From JBDTSW01 sp963782605 (GTDB taxonomy: Bacteria > Actinomycetota > Thermoleophilia > Solirubrobacterales > 70-9): a stretch of DNA of 64,000 nt. Positions 33,078 through 42,927 of this stretch are shown in pieces. The notes beneath the pieces are model-generated. The model had not been told where the DNA came from. It searched no databases and saw only the letters and a list, made by a program, of their open reading frames with translations. Every line of letters starts with the position of its first letter. Positions within the stretch are counted from its first letter, which is position 1. The stretch lies in contig CAWAKK010000009.1 of assembly GCA_963782605.1 (NCBI GenBank), positions 1-64,000 on the forward strand. The letters are read 5' to 3'. The position numbers and the translations under genes are program-made.

Positions 33078-33886
33078 TTCTCCAGTACGAGGCCCAGGAA
33101 CTTCTTCGTGCGCTCCTGCTTGGGGTTGCCGATTACCTCGGACGGGGGCCCGTACTCGACCACGACGCCCCCGTCCATAAACGCGACTTTGTTACCGACG
33201 TCCTGCGCGAAGCGCATCTCGTGGGTCACGACCACCATCGTCATCCCCTCGGAGGCGAGCTCGCGCATTGTGTCCAGTACCTCCCCGACCAGCTCGGGAT
33301 CGAGTGCGCTTGTGACCTCGTCGAAGAGCATCACGTGCGGGTCCATCGCCAGCGCCCGGGCGATCGCAACGCGTTGCTGCTGTCCGCCCGAGAGGCGGTC
33401 TGGGTACTCGTCGATCTTGTGCCCCATGTTCACCCGTTCGAGCAGACCCTTCGCCTTTTCGTGCGCCTCGTCCTCGGAGCGGTCCAGGACCTTCTCCTGG
33501 GCCAGGCGCACGTTCTCGATCGCGGATTTGTGCGGGAACAGGTTGAACTGCTGGAACACCATCCCGACGCGACGACGGACGAAGTCGACTCCGCCCTCAC
33601 CGTCCACTTTGGCCTGTTTGCCGGTGATCTCTCGGCCTTCGAGATAGATCCGGCCCTGCTCGGGCGGCGCGAGCAGGTTGACGCACCGAAGCAGCGTGGA
33701 TTTGCCTGACCCGGAGGGGCCGATGACGCAGACCACCTCACCCTTTTGCACATCCAGGTCGACGCCGCTCAGGACCTTCAGCGAGCCGAAGCTCTTGTGG
33801 ACGCCCTCGAGGCGCAACATGGCGCCGTCCGCTCCCTCCGCGGACGGGGCTGTACCGGACATCTGGCCGCTCTCCATCGCAGCCAT
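33074..33886 (-). CDS. Polar amino acid ABC transporter, ATPase
   Basis: A GlnQ/HisP-type ATPase of 270 aa: Walker A GPSGSGKST, signature LSGGQQQRVAIARAL, Walker B VMLFDEVTSALDPE, and FQQFNLFPHKSAIENV. I chose ATG at 33886, one base after the permease stop, with GGGAG upstream. It closes a binding protein-permease-ATPase operon. Confidence 0.94.
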   Translation of the reverse strand: MAAMESGQMSGTAPSAEGADGAMLRLEGVHKSFGSLKVLSGVDLDVQKGEVVCVIGPSGSGKSTLLRCVNLLAPPEQGRIYLEGREITGKQAKVDGEGGVDFVRRRVGMVFQQFNLFPHKSAIENVRLAQEKVLDRSEDEAHEKAKGLLERVNMGHKIDEYPDRLSGGQQQRVAIARALAMDPHVMLFDEVTSALDPELVGEVLDTMRELASEGMTMVVVTHEMRFAQDVGNKVAFMDGGVVVEYGPPSEVIGNPKQERTKKFLGLVLEN

Positions 33887-33887
33887 C

Positions 33888-34688
33888 CTACGCTCCCGCC
33901 ATGCCCGTAGCTGGCGGCCCGGTCGGCTCGGCTTCCGCGTCGGCACCGTCGCCACCGCCCCGACGCGTCTTTGACTGCTGGCGGGCGATGATCTTGTCGA
34001 CGAGGCGAGCCAGCGGAATCGTGACGATCAGGTAGAAGATCGCGCCGATCGTGAAACCCGAGCCGTTGAAGAAGTCGGATTGCACGTCGAAGCCGTAGTC
34101 GATGAGCTCGGATCCGCCGATCGCGAAGACGAGCGACGTGTCCTTCATCAGGGCGATGAAGTCGTTGAGGAGCGGGGCGACGACCTTCGTCACGGCCTGC
34201 GGCACCACGATGAATCGCATCGCCTGTCCGTGGCTCATCCCGAGAGAGCGCGCAGCCTCGGTCTGCCCCTCCGGCACGGCTTCGATCCCGGCGCGGTAGA
34301 CCTCGGCCATGTATGCGCCGTACGTGAGTGTCAGCCCGATAACGCCGTACCAAAACCAGGAGGGCTCGCCGAGCCACGTCGGCAGGCCGAGCCAGTCGGG
34401 CAACGCGCCTTCGGTCGCGGCGGATGCGAGGAAGCCAGAGACCAAGAAGAGCACCAGGAGGGCCGGGACCCCCCGGAAGGCATCGATGTATCCGATCGTG
34501 ATCCAGCGCACCGGAGCCAGTGGCTTGCCCGGCAGCTGACGCAGCAGGGCAAGGATCAGCCCCCAGATCAGCGAGAGTACGCCGCTTATCACCGCCAGCT
34601 TGATCGTCACCCAGAAGGCGGCGATCGCGAGGTCGAAGGTATCGCGCATGACCTCCGTGTCGAAGTAGTAGTCGAAAATGAATTCCAT
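33888..34688 (-). CDS. Polar amino acid ABC transporter, permease
   Basis: The 266-aa permease has about five membrane segments and the family coupling loop EAARSLGMSHGQAMRFIVVPQA. FRGVPALLVLFLVS is the usual His/Glu/Gln permease opening. The substrate cannot be told from sequence. Confidence 0.93.
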   Translation of the reverse strand: MEFIFDYYFDTEVMRDTFDLAIAAFWVTIKLAVISGVLSLIWGLILALLRQLPGKPLAPVRWITIGYIDAFRGVPALLVLFLVSGFLASAATEGALPDWLGLPTWLGEPSWFWYGVIGLTLTYGAYMAEVYRAGIEAVPEGQTEAARSLGMSHGQAMRFIVVPQAVTKVVAPLLNDFIALMKDTSLVFAIGGSELIDYGFDVQSDFFNGSGFTIGAIFYLIVTIPLARLVDKIIARQQSKTRRGGGDGADAEAEPTGPPATGMAGA

Positions 34689-34737
34689 CTCGCTCCCCTT
34701 TCTCGGGTATCGCTGGTGAGCTCGGAGGTTCCAAACG

Positions 34738-34767
34738 GCGAAGGGACGCCGGTTGGCGTCCCTTCGC
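34738..34767 (-). terminator. Stem-loop between binding protein and permease genes
   Basis: GCGAAGGGACGCC, loop GGTT, then GGCGTCCCTTCGC form a perfect 13-bp stem in the 121-base gap. Such hairpins often stabilise or attenuate transcripts so that the binding protein is made in excess over the permease. No T tract follows, so partial termination or mRNA protection is more likely than full termination. Confidence 0.65.
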
Positions 34768-34809
34768 GATCAAATGCGTGTTGTAGGCAACGTCTTCTCG
34801 GGCTGCTCC

Positions 34810-35664
34810 CTAGTCGTCGGTGAGCAGCTCGTTTGTGGAATCGAGCACCTCCGGCGGGGCCTCCGAGCCGAAGTACTCCATATAGAGGTCCTCCATGGTG
34901 CCGTCCTCCTTCAGGGTCGTCAGCGCCTCGTTCATTGCCTCCCGTAGCGCGTCGTTGTCCGGAGCGACGGCGAAGCCGAGGAAGATGTCCGTGGGAATCT
35001 CCTCCACGACCTCCATGCCTTCGTTGTCCTCCACGGCTTGCGCGCCCGTGGCCTGATCCGACAGCACCGCCTCCACCTGCCCGGTGAGCATCGCGGCGAA
35101 CGGGCCGGTCCCATCGGGGAAGCCTCGAACCTCGGCAGCCTCGGTGTCCTCCTCGGCGAACTCCTGCTGGCTGGTCCCGTCCTGCACGCCGACGATCGCG
35201 CCGCCCAGGTCGTCGACCGATGCGATGTCTGAATCCTCTGGAACCACCAGCGCCGTCGCGGTGAGGTAGTACGGATCCGTGAAGTCGACGACCTGCTCAC
35301 GTTCCTCGTCGATGTCCGACGCCGCGGCGGCCGTGTCGAACTGGCCGTTCGCGGTGTCTCGGAAGATCGTCCCGAAACCCGTGGCGATGTACTCGACGTC
35401 GAGCTCCAGCTGCTCGGCAATCCCGTTCATGATTTCGACGTCGTAGCCGGAGACGTCCGGCGGTTGGCCGATCGCGAACGGCGGGTAAGGCGTGTCCAGG
35501 CCCACCGTGAGCGTTCCCTCGGTGACGAGGCCCAGGTCGTCGCCTCCGCCGCTCGAGCCACCCGAGTCGCTCTCATCGTCGTCACTGCCGCAACCGGCCG
35601 CGACCATCGCGGCCGCGAGCGCCGTGATCAGCCCCATGATCAGCCAGAGCCGAGAACCTCTCAT
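34810..35664 (-). CDS. Polar amino acid ABC transporter, binding lipoprotein
   Basis: The 284-aa protein has a lipoprotein signal (residues 1-25, ending AAGCGSDDD) and a Gly/Ser linker. The SBP family 3 domain follows: LTVGLDTPYPPFA, GYDVEIMNGIAEQL, VDFTDPYYLTATAL. The Asp/Arg pair that normally binds the amino-acid backbone is not clear to me. First gene of the transporter operon. Confidence 0.93.
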   Translation of the reverse strand: MRGSRLWLIMGLITALAAAMVAAGCGSDDDESDSGGSSGGGDDLGLVTEGTLTVGLDTPYPPFAIGQPPDVSGYDVEIMNGIAEQLELDVEYIATGFGTIFRDTANGQFDTAAAASDIDEEREQVVDFTDPYYLTATALVVPEDSDIASVDDLGGAIVGVQDGTSQQEFAEEDTEAAEVRGFPDGTGPFAAMLTGQVEAVLSDQATGAQAVEDNEGMEVVEEIPTDIFLGFAVAPDNDALREAMNEALTTLKEDGTMEDLYMEYFGSEAPPEVLDSTNELLTDD

Positions 35665-35809
35665 CCTGTACTTCCTCCCTCAGTTTGGGGCGAACCGTGG
35701 CGCCCCGGTTGCAACTAGCGCCGGGGAACATATCCGCTTTGGGGCTTGGGAGTCAGCGGGTTACCCCTCTTTAAGCGGTGCCGGCCGGGCGAGCGATACC
35801 GTCAGCGCG

Positions 35810-37372
35810 GTGACGCGTTCCGGCACATCGCCTGCCCCCGCCCCGATCGAGCTGACCGGGACGGGCATCGAGCCCGGCGACGTGATTGCCGTGGCACGAG
35901 GTGGCGCGCCCGTCTCCCTCAGCCCTGAGGCCGTACGAACGATGGAGCGCTCCGCCGAGGTCGTTGCCCGCCGCGGCGCCGAAGCCGAGCCGGCCTACGG
36001 GGTCTCGACCGGCTTCGGATCGCTCGCAAGCACGCCGATCCCGTTCGAGCTGCGCGAGCAGCTCCAGCGCTCCCTCCTGCGCTCGCACGCCGCGGGGATC
36101 GGCGATCCGGTCGACCGGGAAACGGTTCGGGCGATGATCCTGTTGCGCACGCGCACGCTCACGATGGGGTTCTCCGGAGCCCGGCCCGTCGTCGCCGAGC
36201 AGATGCTGTCCCTGCTGAACGCGGGGCTCACGCCGGTGGTCCCGGAGCACGGATCGCTCGGCGCCAGCGGCGATCTCGCTCCCTTGGCCCATTGCGCCCT
36301 GCTTCTGATCGGCGAGGGCGAGGCTCGGACAGAGGCCGGCGAGAGCATCCCCGGCCCGGAGGCGCTCGCTTCAGCGGGCCTCGAGCCGCTCGAGCTGCAG
36401 GCCAAGGAGGGGCTGGCGCTCATCAACGGAACCGACGGCATCCTCGCGAACCTGCTCCTGGCGATCACCGATCTGCGCCATCTCCTTCGAGTCGCCGACG
36501 TAGCGATCGCGATGTCCGTCGAGGCGCTGCTCGGCACCGACCGCGCCTTCGCGGCTGAGCTGCTCGAGCTCCGGCCCCAGTCGGGCCAGCAGGCGAGCGC
36601 CGCCAACATCACTCGCCTCCTCGCCGACTCCGAGATCGTCGCCAGCCATCGCGAGGACGACCCACGGATCCAGGACGCCTACTCCCTGCGCTGCGCGCCC
36701 CAGGTCACCGGCGCCGCGCGCGACACGCTCGCTCACGCCGAGCGAGTTGCCGCTGCCGAGCTGCGCTCGGCGATCGACAACCCGATGATCCTCCCCGATG
36801 GAAGAATCGAATCCTGCGGCAACTTCCACGGCGCCCCCCTTGGCTTCGTCTGCGACTTCCTGGCGATCGCCGCCGCCGAGGTCGGCGCGATCGCGGAACG
36901 GCGCACGGACCGGTTGCTGGACCCGAGCCGCTCGCAGGGCCTGCCGGCCTTCCTCGCCGATGCCCCCGGCATCGACTCGGGACTCATGATCGCCCACTAC
37001 ACCCAGGCTGCGATCGTCGCTGAGAACCGCCGGCTGGCCGCGCCGGCCAGCGTCGACTCGCTGCCAACGAGCGCGATGCAGGAGGACCACGTCTCGATGG
37101 GCTGGAGCGCCGCGAGGAAGCTGCGCCGAGTGGTGGTCAATCTGCGCAGCGTGCTCGCAGTCGAGCTCGTCTGCGCCGCTCGCGCGCTCGACCTTCGCGC
37201 CCCGCTGCGACCGGCGTCGGGCACGTCCGCGGCGCTCGGGGTGATCCGGGGCCACGTTCAAGGCCCGGGTGCAGACCGCTGGCTCTCGCCAGAGCTGGCC
37301 GAGGCGATCGACCTGGTCGCGGGCGACGAGCTGCTCGGGGCCTTAACGGACGCGATCGGGGAGCTCGAGTGA
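35810..37372 (+). CDS. hutH: Histidine ammonia-lyase
   Basis: HutH converts histidine to urocanate. The 520-aa protein has the self-forming MIO cofactor triad Ala-Ser-Gly in GSLGASGDLAPLAH (about residue 153), YGVSTGFGSLA near residue 65, and LRCAPQVTGAARDTL. The GTG start at 35810 fits the usual length. The next gene starts inside its stop (GTGA). First gene of the hut operon. Confidence 0.95.
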   Translation: MTRSGTSPAPAPIELTGTGIEPGDVIAVARGGAPVSLSPEAVRTMERSAEVVARRGAEAEPAYGVSTGFGSLASTPIPFELREQLQRSLLRSHAAGIGDPVDRETVRAMILLRTRTLTMGFSGARPVVAEQMLSLLNAGLTPVVPEHGSLGASGDLAPLAHCALLLIGEGEARTEAGESIPGPEALASAGLEPLELQAKEGLALINGTDGILANLLLAITDLRHLLRVADVAIAMSVEALLGTDRAFAAELLELRPQSGQQASAANITRLLADSEIVASHREDDPRIQDAYSLRCAPQVTGAARDTLAHAERVAAAELRSAIDNPMILPDGRIESCGNFHGAPLGFVCDFLAIAAAEVGAIAERRTDRLLDPSRSQGLPAFLADAPGIDSGLMIAHYTQAAIVAENRRLAAPASVDSLPTSAMQEDHVSMGWSAARKLRRVVVNLRSVLAVELVCAARALDLRAPLRPASGTSAALGVIRGHVQGPGADRWLSPELAEAIDLVAGDELLGALTDAIGELE

Positions 37373-38178
37373 GACCTGTCGACGCAACGGTCGTGGAGGC
37401 GTACCGGCGTGATGGGGCCGTCCCGATGCGCGGGCTGCTCTCCGCCGAGCAGGTCGAGACGCTGCGGCGAGGGATCGACCTGAACCGCGACGAACCCGGC
37501 CCGCTTGCCCAGGGCCACGGCTCGGACCAGACCTTCTTCGAGGACTTCTGCAACTGGGAGCGGATCGGCGAGTACGAGACGGTGTTGCGCGATGCAGGCC
37601 TCGGGGAACTGGGGGCCGCGCTCATGGGCTCGCAGACGGCGCGCCTGTTTCACGACCACGTGCTGGTCAAGGAGGCGGGCAGCACGGAGCCGAGTCCATG
37701 GCACCAGGACCAGCCCTACTACTGCGTCGACGGCCACCAGAGCGTCTCCTTCTGGATCCCGGTCGACCCGGTCGCCCGCGAGAACACGCTCGAGTTCGTC
37801 GCGGGCTCGCACGCGTCGGGCACGTGGTACATGCCACGGACCTTCGTCTCGAAGGCCGCGCTGGTGTTCGAGGAGGGCGACCTCGCGGAGGTCCCGGACA
37901 TCGAGGCTGACCGCTCGGACTACGAGATCCTCGGCTGGGCGCTCGAGCCAGGCGACGCGGTCGCCTTCCACATGCTCACCCTGCATCAGGCCGGTGGCTC
38001 GCCCACCCTCCGCCGCGCCTTCTCGGTCCGCCTGCTCGGCGACGACGCCCGGTACGCGCCGCGCCCGCATCGCACCAGCCCGCCGTTCCCCGGCCTCGAC
38101 TCCGAGCTCGCGCCCGGCGACCCGCTCGCGGCGCCGCGCTTTCCCCTTCTGCACCCGGCAGACGGTGAGGCGCCGTGA
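37369..38178 (+). CDS. Phytanoyl-CoA dioxygenase (PhyH) family protein
   Basis: The 269-aa protein has the Fe(II)/2-oxoglutarate oxygenase facial triad: HxD in WHQDQPYY (about residue 105) and a distal His in LHQAGGS (about residue 204), with an Arg (LRRAFSVRL) about 8 residues later for 2-oxoglutarate. It overlaps both hutH and hutU by four bases each, so it is a true member of the hut operon. It may hydroxylate histidine, an N-methylated histidine or a related compound before ammonia loss; the substrate is unknown. Confidence 0.88.
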   Translation: MRPVDATVVEAYRRDGAVPMRGLLSAEQVETLRRGIDLNRDEPGPLAQGHGSDQTFFEDFCNWERIGEYETVLRDAGLGELGAALMGSQTARLFHDHVLVKEAGSTEPSPWHQDQPYYCVDGHQSVSFWIPVDPVARENTLEFVAGSHASGTWYMPRTFVSKAALVFEEGDLAEVPDIEADRSDYEILGWALEPGDAVAFHMLTLHQAGGSPTLRRAFSVRLLGDDARYAPRPHRTSPPFPGLDSELAPGDPLAAPRFPLLHPADGEAP

Positions 38179-39833
38179 GCGGCCCGCGGGAGGTCCGGGC
38201 GCCAGGTGGCACCGAGCTCAGCTGCCGCGGCTGGCAGCAGGAGGCGCCCCTGCGGATGCTGATGAACAACCTCGACCCGGATGTCGCCGAGCGGCCTGAT
38301 GAGCTGGTCGTCTACGGCGGCACCGGCAGAGCCATGCGCAGCTGGGAGGCCTTCGACGCCACGGTGCGGGAGCTGCGTGCGCTCGCTGGCGACGAGACGC
38401 TCTTGGTCCAGTCGGGCAAGCCCGTCGGGGTCTTTCGCACCCACGAGTGGTCGCCGCGCGTCCTGATCGCGAACTCCAACCTGGTGGGCGAGTGGGCGAA
38501 CTGGGATGAGTTCCGCCGGCTCGAGCAGCTCGGGCTGACCATGTATGGCCAGATGACGGCCGGGTCATGGATCTACATCGGGAGCCAGGGGATCGTCCAG
38601 GGCACGTATGAGTGCTTCGCCGAGATCGCGCGCAGGCGCTTCGGCGGATCGCTGGCGGGGACGATCACGCTCACTGCCGGGCTCGGCGGCATGGGTGGCG
38701 CCCAGCCGCTCGCCGTGACCATGAACGACGGGGTGGCGCTCTGCATCGAGGTCGATCCGCAGCGGATCGAGCGCCGCCTGGAAACCCGGTACCTCGACGA
38801 GCAGGCCGATGACCTCGATGACGCAATCGAGCGATGCGAAGCCGCCAAGGGAGAGCGGCGGCGCTTGAGCGTCGGCCTGTGCGCCAACGCGGCCGAGGCG
38901 ATCCCCGAGCTCTACCGCCGCGGCTTCCCGGCCGATGTGGTCACCGACCAGACGAGCGCACACGACCCGCTCGTCGGCTACATCCCCGCGGGCCTCTCCC
39001 TGGACGAGGCGGCCGAGCTCCGCGAGCACGACCCCGACGGCTACATCGACCGCGCCCGCACCTCGGCCGCCGCGCACTGCTTCGCCATGGTGGAATTCAA
39101 GGACGCCGGCGCCGAGGTCTTCGACTACGGCAACAGCCTGCGCCGCGAGGCGCAACTCGGCGGCTTCGAGCGGGCCTTCGACTACCCCGGGTTCGTCCCG
39201 GCCTACATCCGGCCGCTCTTCTGTGAGGGCAAGGGCCCCTTCCGGTGGGCGGCGCTCTCGGGCGAGCCCGCCGACATCGCGGCCACCGATCGCGCCGTGC
39301 TCGAGGAATTTCCGCAGGACGAAGCGCTCGGCCGCTGGATCCGGATGGCAGGCGAGCGCATCGCCTTCCAGGGACTGCCAGCCCGCATCTGTTGGCTCGG
39401 CTATGGCGAGCGCCGCCGGCTGGGGCTGCGCTTCAACCGGATGGTCGCGAGCGGGGAGCTGAGCGCCCCGATCGTGATCGGCCGCGACCACCTCGACTCA
39501 GGCTCGGTCGCCTCTCCCTACCGCGAGACCGAGTCGATGCTCGACGGCTCCGATGCGATCGCCGATTGGCCGCTTCTGAACGCTCTGGTCAACACCGCGT
39601 CCGGAGCGACCTGGGTCAGCATTCACCACGGCGGCGGGGTGGGGATCGGCCGCTCGATCCACGCGGGCATGGTCTGCGTCGCAGACGGCACCGGGCTCGC
39701 CGCTCAAAAGCTCGACAGGGTCTTGACCGCCGACCCGGGCATGGGCGTGATCCGGCACGCCGATGCCGGCTACGACCGCGCTCGGGAGGTCGCCACGGAG
39801 CGCGGGGTCCACGTTCCGATGGCGTCGGACTGA
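38175..39833 (+). CDS. hutU: Urocanate hydratase
   Basis: HutU adds water to urocanate using tightly bound NAD. The 552-aa protein has LTAGLGGMGGAQPLAVTMN, DQTSAHDPLVGYIPAG, and HHGGGVGIGRSIHAG. The GTG start overlaps the PhyH stop. Full length. Confidence 0.97.
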   Translation: MSGPREVRAPGGTELSCRGWQQEAPLRMLMNNLDPDVAERPDELVVYGGTGRAMRSWEAFDATVRELRALAGDETLLVQSGKPVGVFRTHEWSPRVLIANSNLVGEWANWDEFRRLEQLGLTMYGQMTAGSWIYIGSQGIVQGTYECFAEIARRRFGGSLAGTITLTAGLGGMGGAQPLAVTMNDGVALCIEVDPQRIERRLETRYLDEQADDLDDAIERCEAAKGERRRLSVGLCANAAEAIPELYRRGFPADVVTDQTSAHDPLVGYIPAGLSLDEAAELREHDPDGYIDRARTSAAAHCFAMVEFKDAGAEVFDYGNSLRREAQLGGFERAFDYPGFVPAYIRPLFCEGKGPFRWAALSGEPADIAATDRAVLEEFPQDEALGRWIRMAGERIAFQGLPARICWLGYGERRRLGLRFNRMVASGELSAPIVIGRDHLDSGSVASPYRETESMLDGSDAIADWPLLNALVNTASGATWVSIHHGGGVGIGRSIHAGMVCVADGTGLAAQKLDRVLTADPGMGVIRHADAGYDRAREVATERGVHVPMASD

Positions 39834-39836
39834 CCG

Positions 39837-40412
39837 GTGGCCGTCCGTCCCATCCTCGAGATCGGACACCCGGCCTTGCGTGAGCCGGCGCGAGAGGTGA
39901 CCCCTGAGGAGCTGGGCTCGCCGGAGGTTCAGACGCTCATCGACGACATGATCGAGACCAAGCGAGCGATGCACGGCGCCGGGCTGGCGGCGCCGCAAAT
40001 CGGCGAGGGACTGCGGATAGCCGTCGCCGAGGTCGAGCCGAACAACCCCCGCTACCCGTACAAGCCAGCGCTGCCTTTGACCGTTTTCGTGAATCCGCTA
40101 ATCGAGCCCCTCGACTCGGAGACCGCCACGATCAACGAGGGCTGCCTCTCGGTGCCCGGCCTTCGCGGCGAGCTGGAGCGCCACGTGAATATCCGCGTGA
40201 CCTATCTCGATCGCGACGGGACCGAGCGGTCAGAAACCAAGCGGGGGCTCACGGCGGGCACGTTTCAACACGAGGTCGACCACCTCGACGGCATCCTGTT
40301 CGTCGATCGAGCTGATCCGCGCACGCTCGCGACCTGGGAGCATTACGAGCGCTTCGGCCGCGAGGAGTTCGAGCGCCGGGCGCGCGGGCTCGTCGCCCGC
40401 GTGGGGTCCTGA
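39837..40412 (+). CDS. Peptide deformylase family protein inside the hut operon
   Basis: The 191-aa protein has all three deformylase motifs: GAGLAAPQIG, EGCLSVPG, and QHEVDHLDG, giving Cys plus two His as metal ligands and the catalytic Glu. The usual role is removing formyl from new proteins. Its position between hutU and hutF, in an operon with no hutG, raises the option that it removes the formyl group from N-formylglutamate instead. The start is GTG, 3 bases after hutU. Confidence 0.92.
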   Translation: MAVRPILEIGHPALREPAREVTPEELGSPEVQTLIDDMIETKRAMHGAGLAAPQIGEGLRIAVAEVEPNNPRYPYKPALPLTVFVNPLIEPLDSETATINEGCLSVPGLRGELERHVNIRVTYLDRDGTERSETKRGLTAGTFQHEVDHLDGILFVDRADPRTLATWEHYERFGREEFERRARGLVARVGS

Positions 40413-40413
40413 G

Positions 40414-41755
40414 GTGAGCACTGCCGCCTATTGGTGTGAGCTCGCATGGCTGGGCGGCGAGCGTGCCGACGCTGGCGTCGTGGTGGACCTCGACGGCCAG
40501 CGGATCGAGAGCGTGGAGTCAGGACTCGACACGCCCCCGGCCGGCGCCACGCGGCTCGATGGACTCACCCTCCCAGGCCTGGCGAACGTCCACTCGCATG
40601 CGTTTCACCGCGCTCTGCGGGGTCGGGCCCAGCGAGGCGGCGGAAGCTTTTGGACCTGGCGCGAGGACATGTACGCGCTGGCGGCTCGGCTCGACCCGGA
40701 CTCCTACCTGCGGCTCGCCCGGGCGACCTTCGCCGAGATGGCTCTTGCCGGCGTCACTTCCGTCGGCGAGTTCCACTACCTCCACCACGGCGCTGACGGA
40801 CGGCCGTACGCGAACCCGAACGAGTTGGGTGAGGTGATGATCGCGGCAGCGGGAGAGGCGGGGATCCGGATCACGCTGCTCGATGCGTGCTACCTCCGAG
40901 GCGGCATCGGGGAGCCGCTGAACGCGGTTCAGCGCCGCTTCGCCGACGCCGACGCCGATGCCTGGGCCGCGCGCGCCGGGGAGCTTGCCGCTGTGGGTGA
41001 GGGGATGAGGGTCGGCGCCGCCATTCATAGCGTGCGCGCAGTGGACCCGGAATCGAGCGCCGTCGTGGCGTCGTGGGCTCGAGAGCGGGGGGCGCCGCTC
41101 CACGCTCACGTCTCCGAGCAGCCGGCCGAGAACGAGGCCTGCGCCGCCGAGTACGGGGCGACGCCGACAGGGGTGCTGGCCGCGGCCGGAGCCCTCGACG
41201 AGCGCTTCGCGGCCGTGCACGCGACACACGTGCGGCCATCCGACATCGACGCGCTTGGGACGGCGGGATGCTGCTGTTGCCTCTGCCCCACTACCGAGCG
41301 CGACTTGGCCGATGGGATTGGCCCGGCGGGGGCGCTCGCCGAAGCGGGCACCTCGCTGGCGGTGGGCTCGGACTCGCACGCGGTGATCGACCTCTTCGAG
41401 GAGGCGCGCGCGGTCGAGCTCGACCAGCGTCTCGAGATGCGGGAAGCGAGGGCACCACCGAGCGGACGCGTTGCTGCGCGCGGCGACCAAGGATGGTCAC
41501 GCCGCGCTCGGGTGGCCCGAGGCCGGGATGCTCAAGCCCGGCGCCGTGGCAGATCTGGTGACGATCGGGCTGGACGGCGTTCGAATGGCCGGCACGAGCC
41601 CTGAGACGGCGCTCGAGTCGGCGGTCTTCGCCGCCACGGCCGCGGACGTCGACACTGTGATCTGCGCCGGACGCGAGGTCGTCCGCAGCGGCGCCCATGT
41701 CCATCTCGACGTTGCGGCGGAGCTGCGCGCAGCGATCACCCCACTCGTCTCATGA
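40414..41755 (+). pseudogene. hutF: Formimidoylglutamate deiminase, frameshifted
   Basis: HutF would turn N-formimidoylglutamate into N-formylglutamate plus ammonia. The first 345 codons match the family (LANVHSHAFHRALRGR, FHYLHHGADGRPY, GCCCCLCPTTERDLADG, VGSDSHAVIDLFEE). The frame then breaks at about 41444-41445, in GGGAAGCG. Removing one A restores MRERGHHRADALLRAATKDG and the remaining 94 codons to a TGA that overlaps hutI. It is either a recent mutation, a programmed slip or a base-call error. Context suggests the intact protein is needed. Confidence 0.85.
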
Positions 41756-42927
41756 GCGCGCTCGTCATCGACAACATCGGTCTCCTCGTCACCAACGAGC
41801 CAGCGCTCGGGGAGGGCCAGCTCGGCACCGTTACCAACGCTGCGCTGGTGATCGAGGACGAAAGGGTGGCGTCGATCGAATCCGCGGGGGCGATCGCCGA
41901 CGAGCGGTTCGACGCCAGGGGACGGTGCGTGATCCCCGGGTTCGTCGACAGCCACACCCACCTGGTGTTCGCCGGCGACCGCGCCGCTGAGTTCGCGGCT
42001 CGGATGGCGGGAGCCTCGTACGAGGCCGGCGGCATCCGCGTGACCACGGAGGCCACGCGCTCGGCCACGATCGATGAGCTCGAGCGCCTGGCACTGGGCC
42101 GTCGCGCCGAAGCCCTCCGCGCCGGCGTCACCAGTCTCGAGATCAAGTCCGGCTACGGGCTCGAAGTCGAAGCCGAGCGTCGCCTTTGCGAGGTGGCCGC
42201 CACGCTCACGGACGACGTGACCTTTCTCGGTGCCCACGCGGTGCCGACGGAGTACGAAGGTCGCGCCGACGACTACGTCGCCCTCGTGTGCGGCGAGATG
42301 CTCGCCGCGTGCGCGCCCCTATGCCGATGGATCGATGTCTTCTGCGAGCGCGGCGCGTTCGACGCGGAGCAATCGCGTGCGGTGCTCGAGGCCGGCCGGG
42401 CGGCGGGCCTCGGGATGCGTGTCCACGGCAACCAGCTCGGTCCAGGTCCGGGTGTCAAGCTCGCCGTCGAGCTCGGGGCGGCTTCGGTCGATCACTGCAC
42501 CTATCTCTCCGCGAAGGACATAGACGCCCTTGCCGGAAGCCAGACCGTCGCCACTTTCCTGCCGGCAACGGACTTCTCGACGCGCCAGCCCTATCCGGAT
42601 GCCCGTCCGGTGATCGATGCCGGTGCCACGGTCGCGATCGCGACCAACTGCAATCCGGGGTCGAGCTACACGACCTCGATGGGCTTCTGCATCGCGCTCG
42701 CCGTCCGCGACCTCGGGATGACGCCGGACGAGGCGCTGCGGGCAGCCACCCTCGGCGGGGCCACGGCGCTCCGTCGCGAGGACGTCGGGCGCCTAAGTCC
42801 GGGCGCACGCGCGGACGCGCTCGTCCTCAACGCCCAATCGCACGCGGACTTCGTCTACCGGCCCGGCGTTCCGCTGGTCGCCACCGCGATCGTCGCCGGC
42901 GTCGCCTCCGTCTCTCCCTTGGACTGA
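41752..42927 (+). CDS. hutI: Imidazolonepropionase
   Basis: HutI opens the imidazolone ring to give formimidoylglutamate. The 391-aa amidohydrolase has the metal motif HTHLVFAGDRAAEFAAR, KSGYGLEVEAERRL, and HGNQLGPGPGVKLAVELGA. The ATG overlaps the hutF stop. It ends directly against the convergent TetR gene. Confidence 0.96.
   Translation: MSALVIDNIGLLVTNEPALGEGQLGTVTNAALVIEDERVASIESAGAIADERFDARGRCVIPGFVDSHTHLVFAGDRAAEFAARMAGASYEAGGIRVTTEATRSATIDELERLALGRRAEALRAGVTSLEIKSGYGLEVEAERRLCEVAATLTDDVTFLGAHAVPTEYEGRADDYVALVCGEMLAACAPLCRWIDVFCERGAFDAEQSRAVLEAGRAAGLGMRVHGNQLGPGPGVKLAVELGAASVDHCTYLSAKDIDALAGSQTVATFLPATDFSTRQPYPDARPVIDAGATVAIATNCNPGSSYTTSMGFCIALAVRDLGMTPDEALRAATLGGATALRREDVGRLSPGARADALVLNAQSHADFVYRPGVPLVATAIVAGVASVSPLD

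Noticed and set aside
35492..35809. Upstream extension of hutH to 626 aa
   Set aside because: The added part runs antisense through the binding-protein signal peptide; GTG at 35810 gives the usual length.
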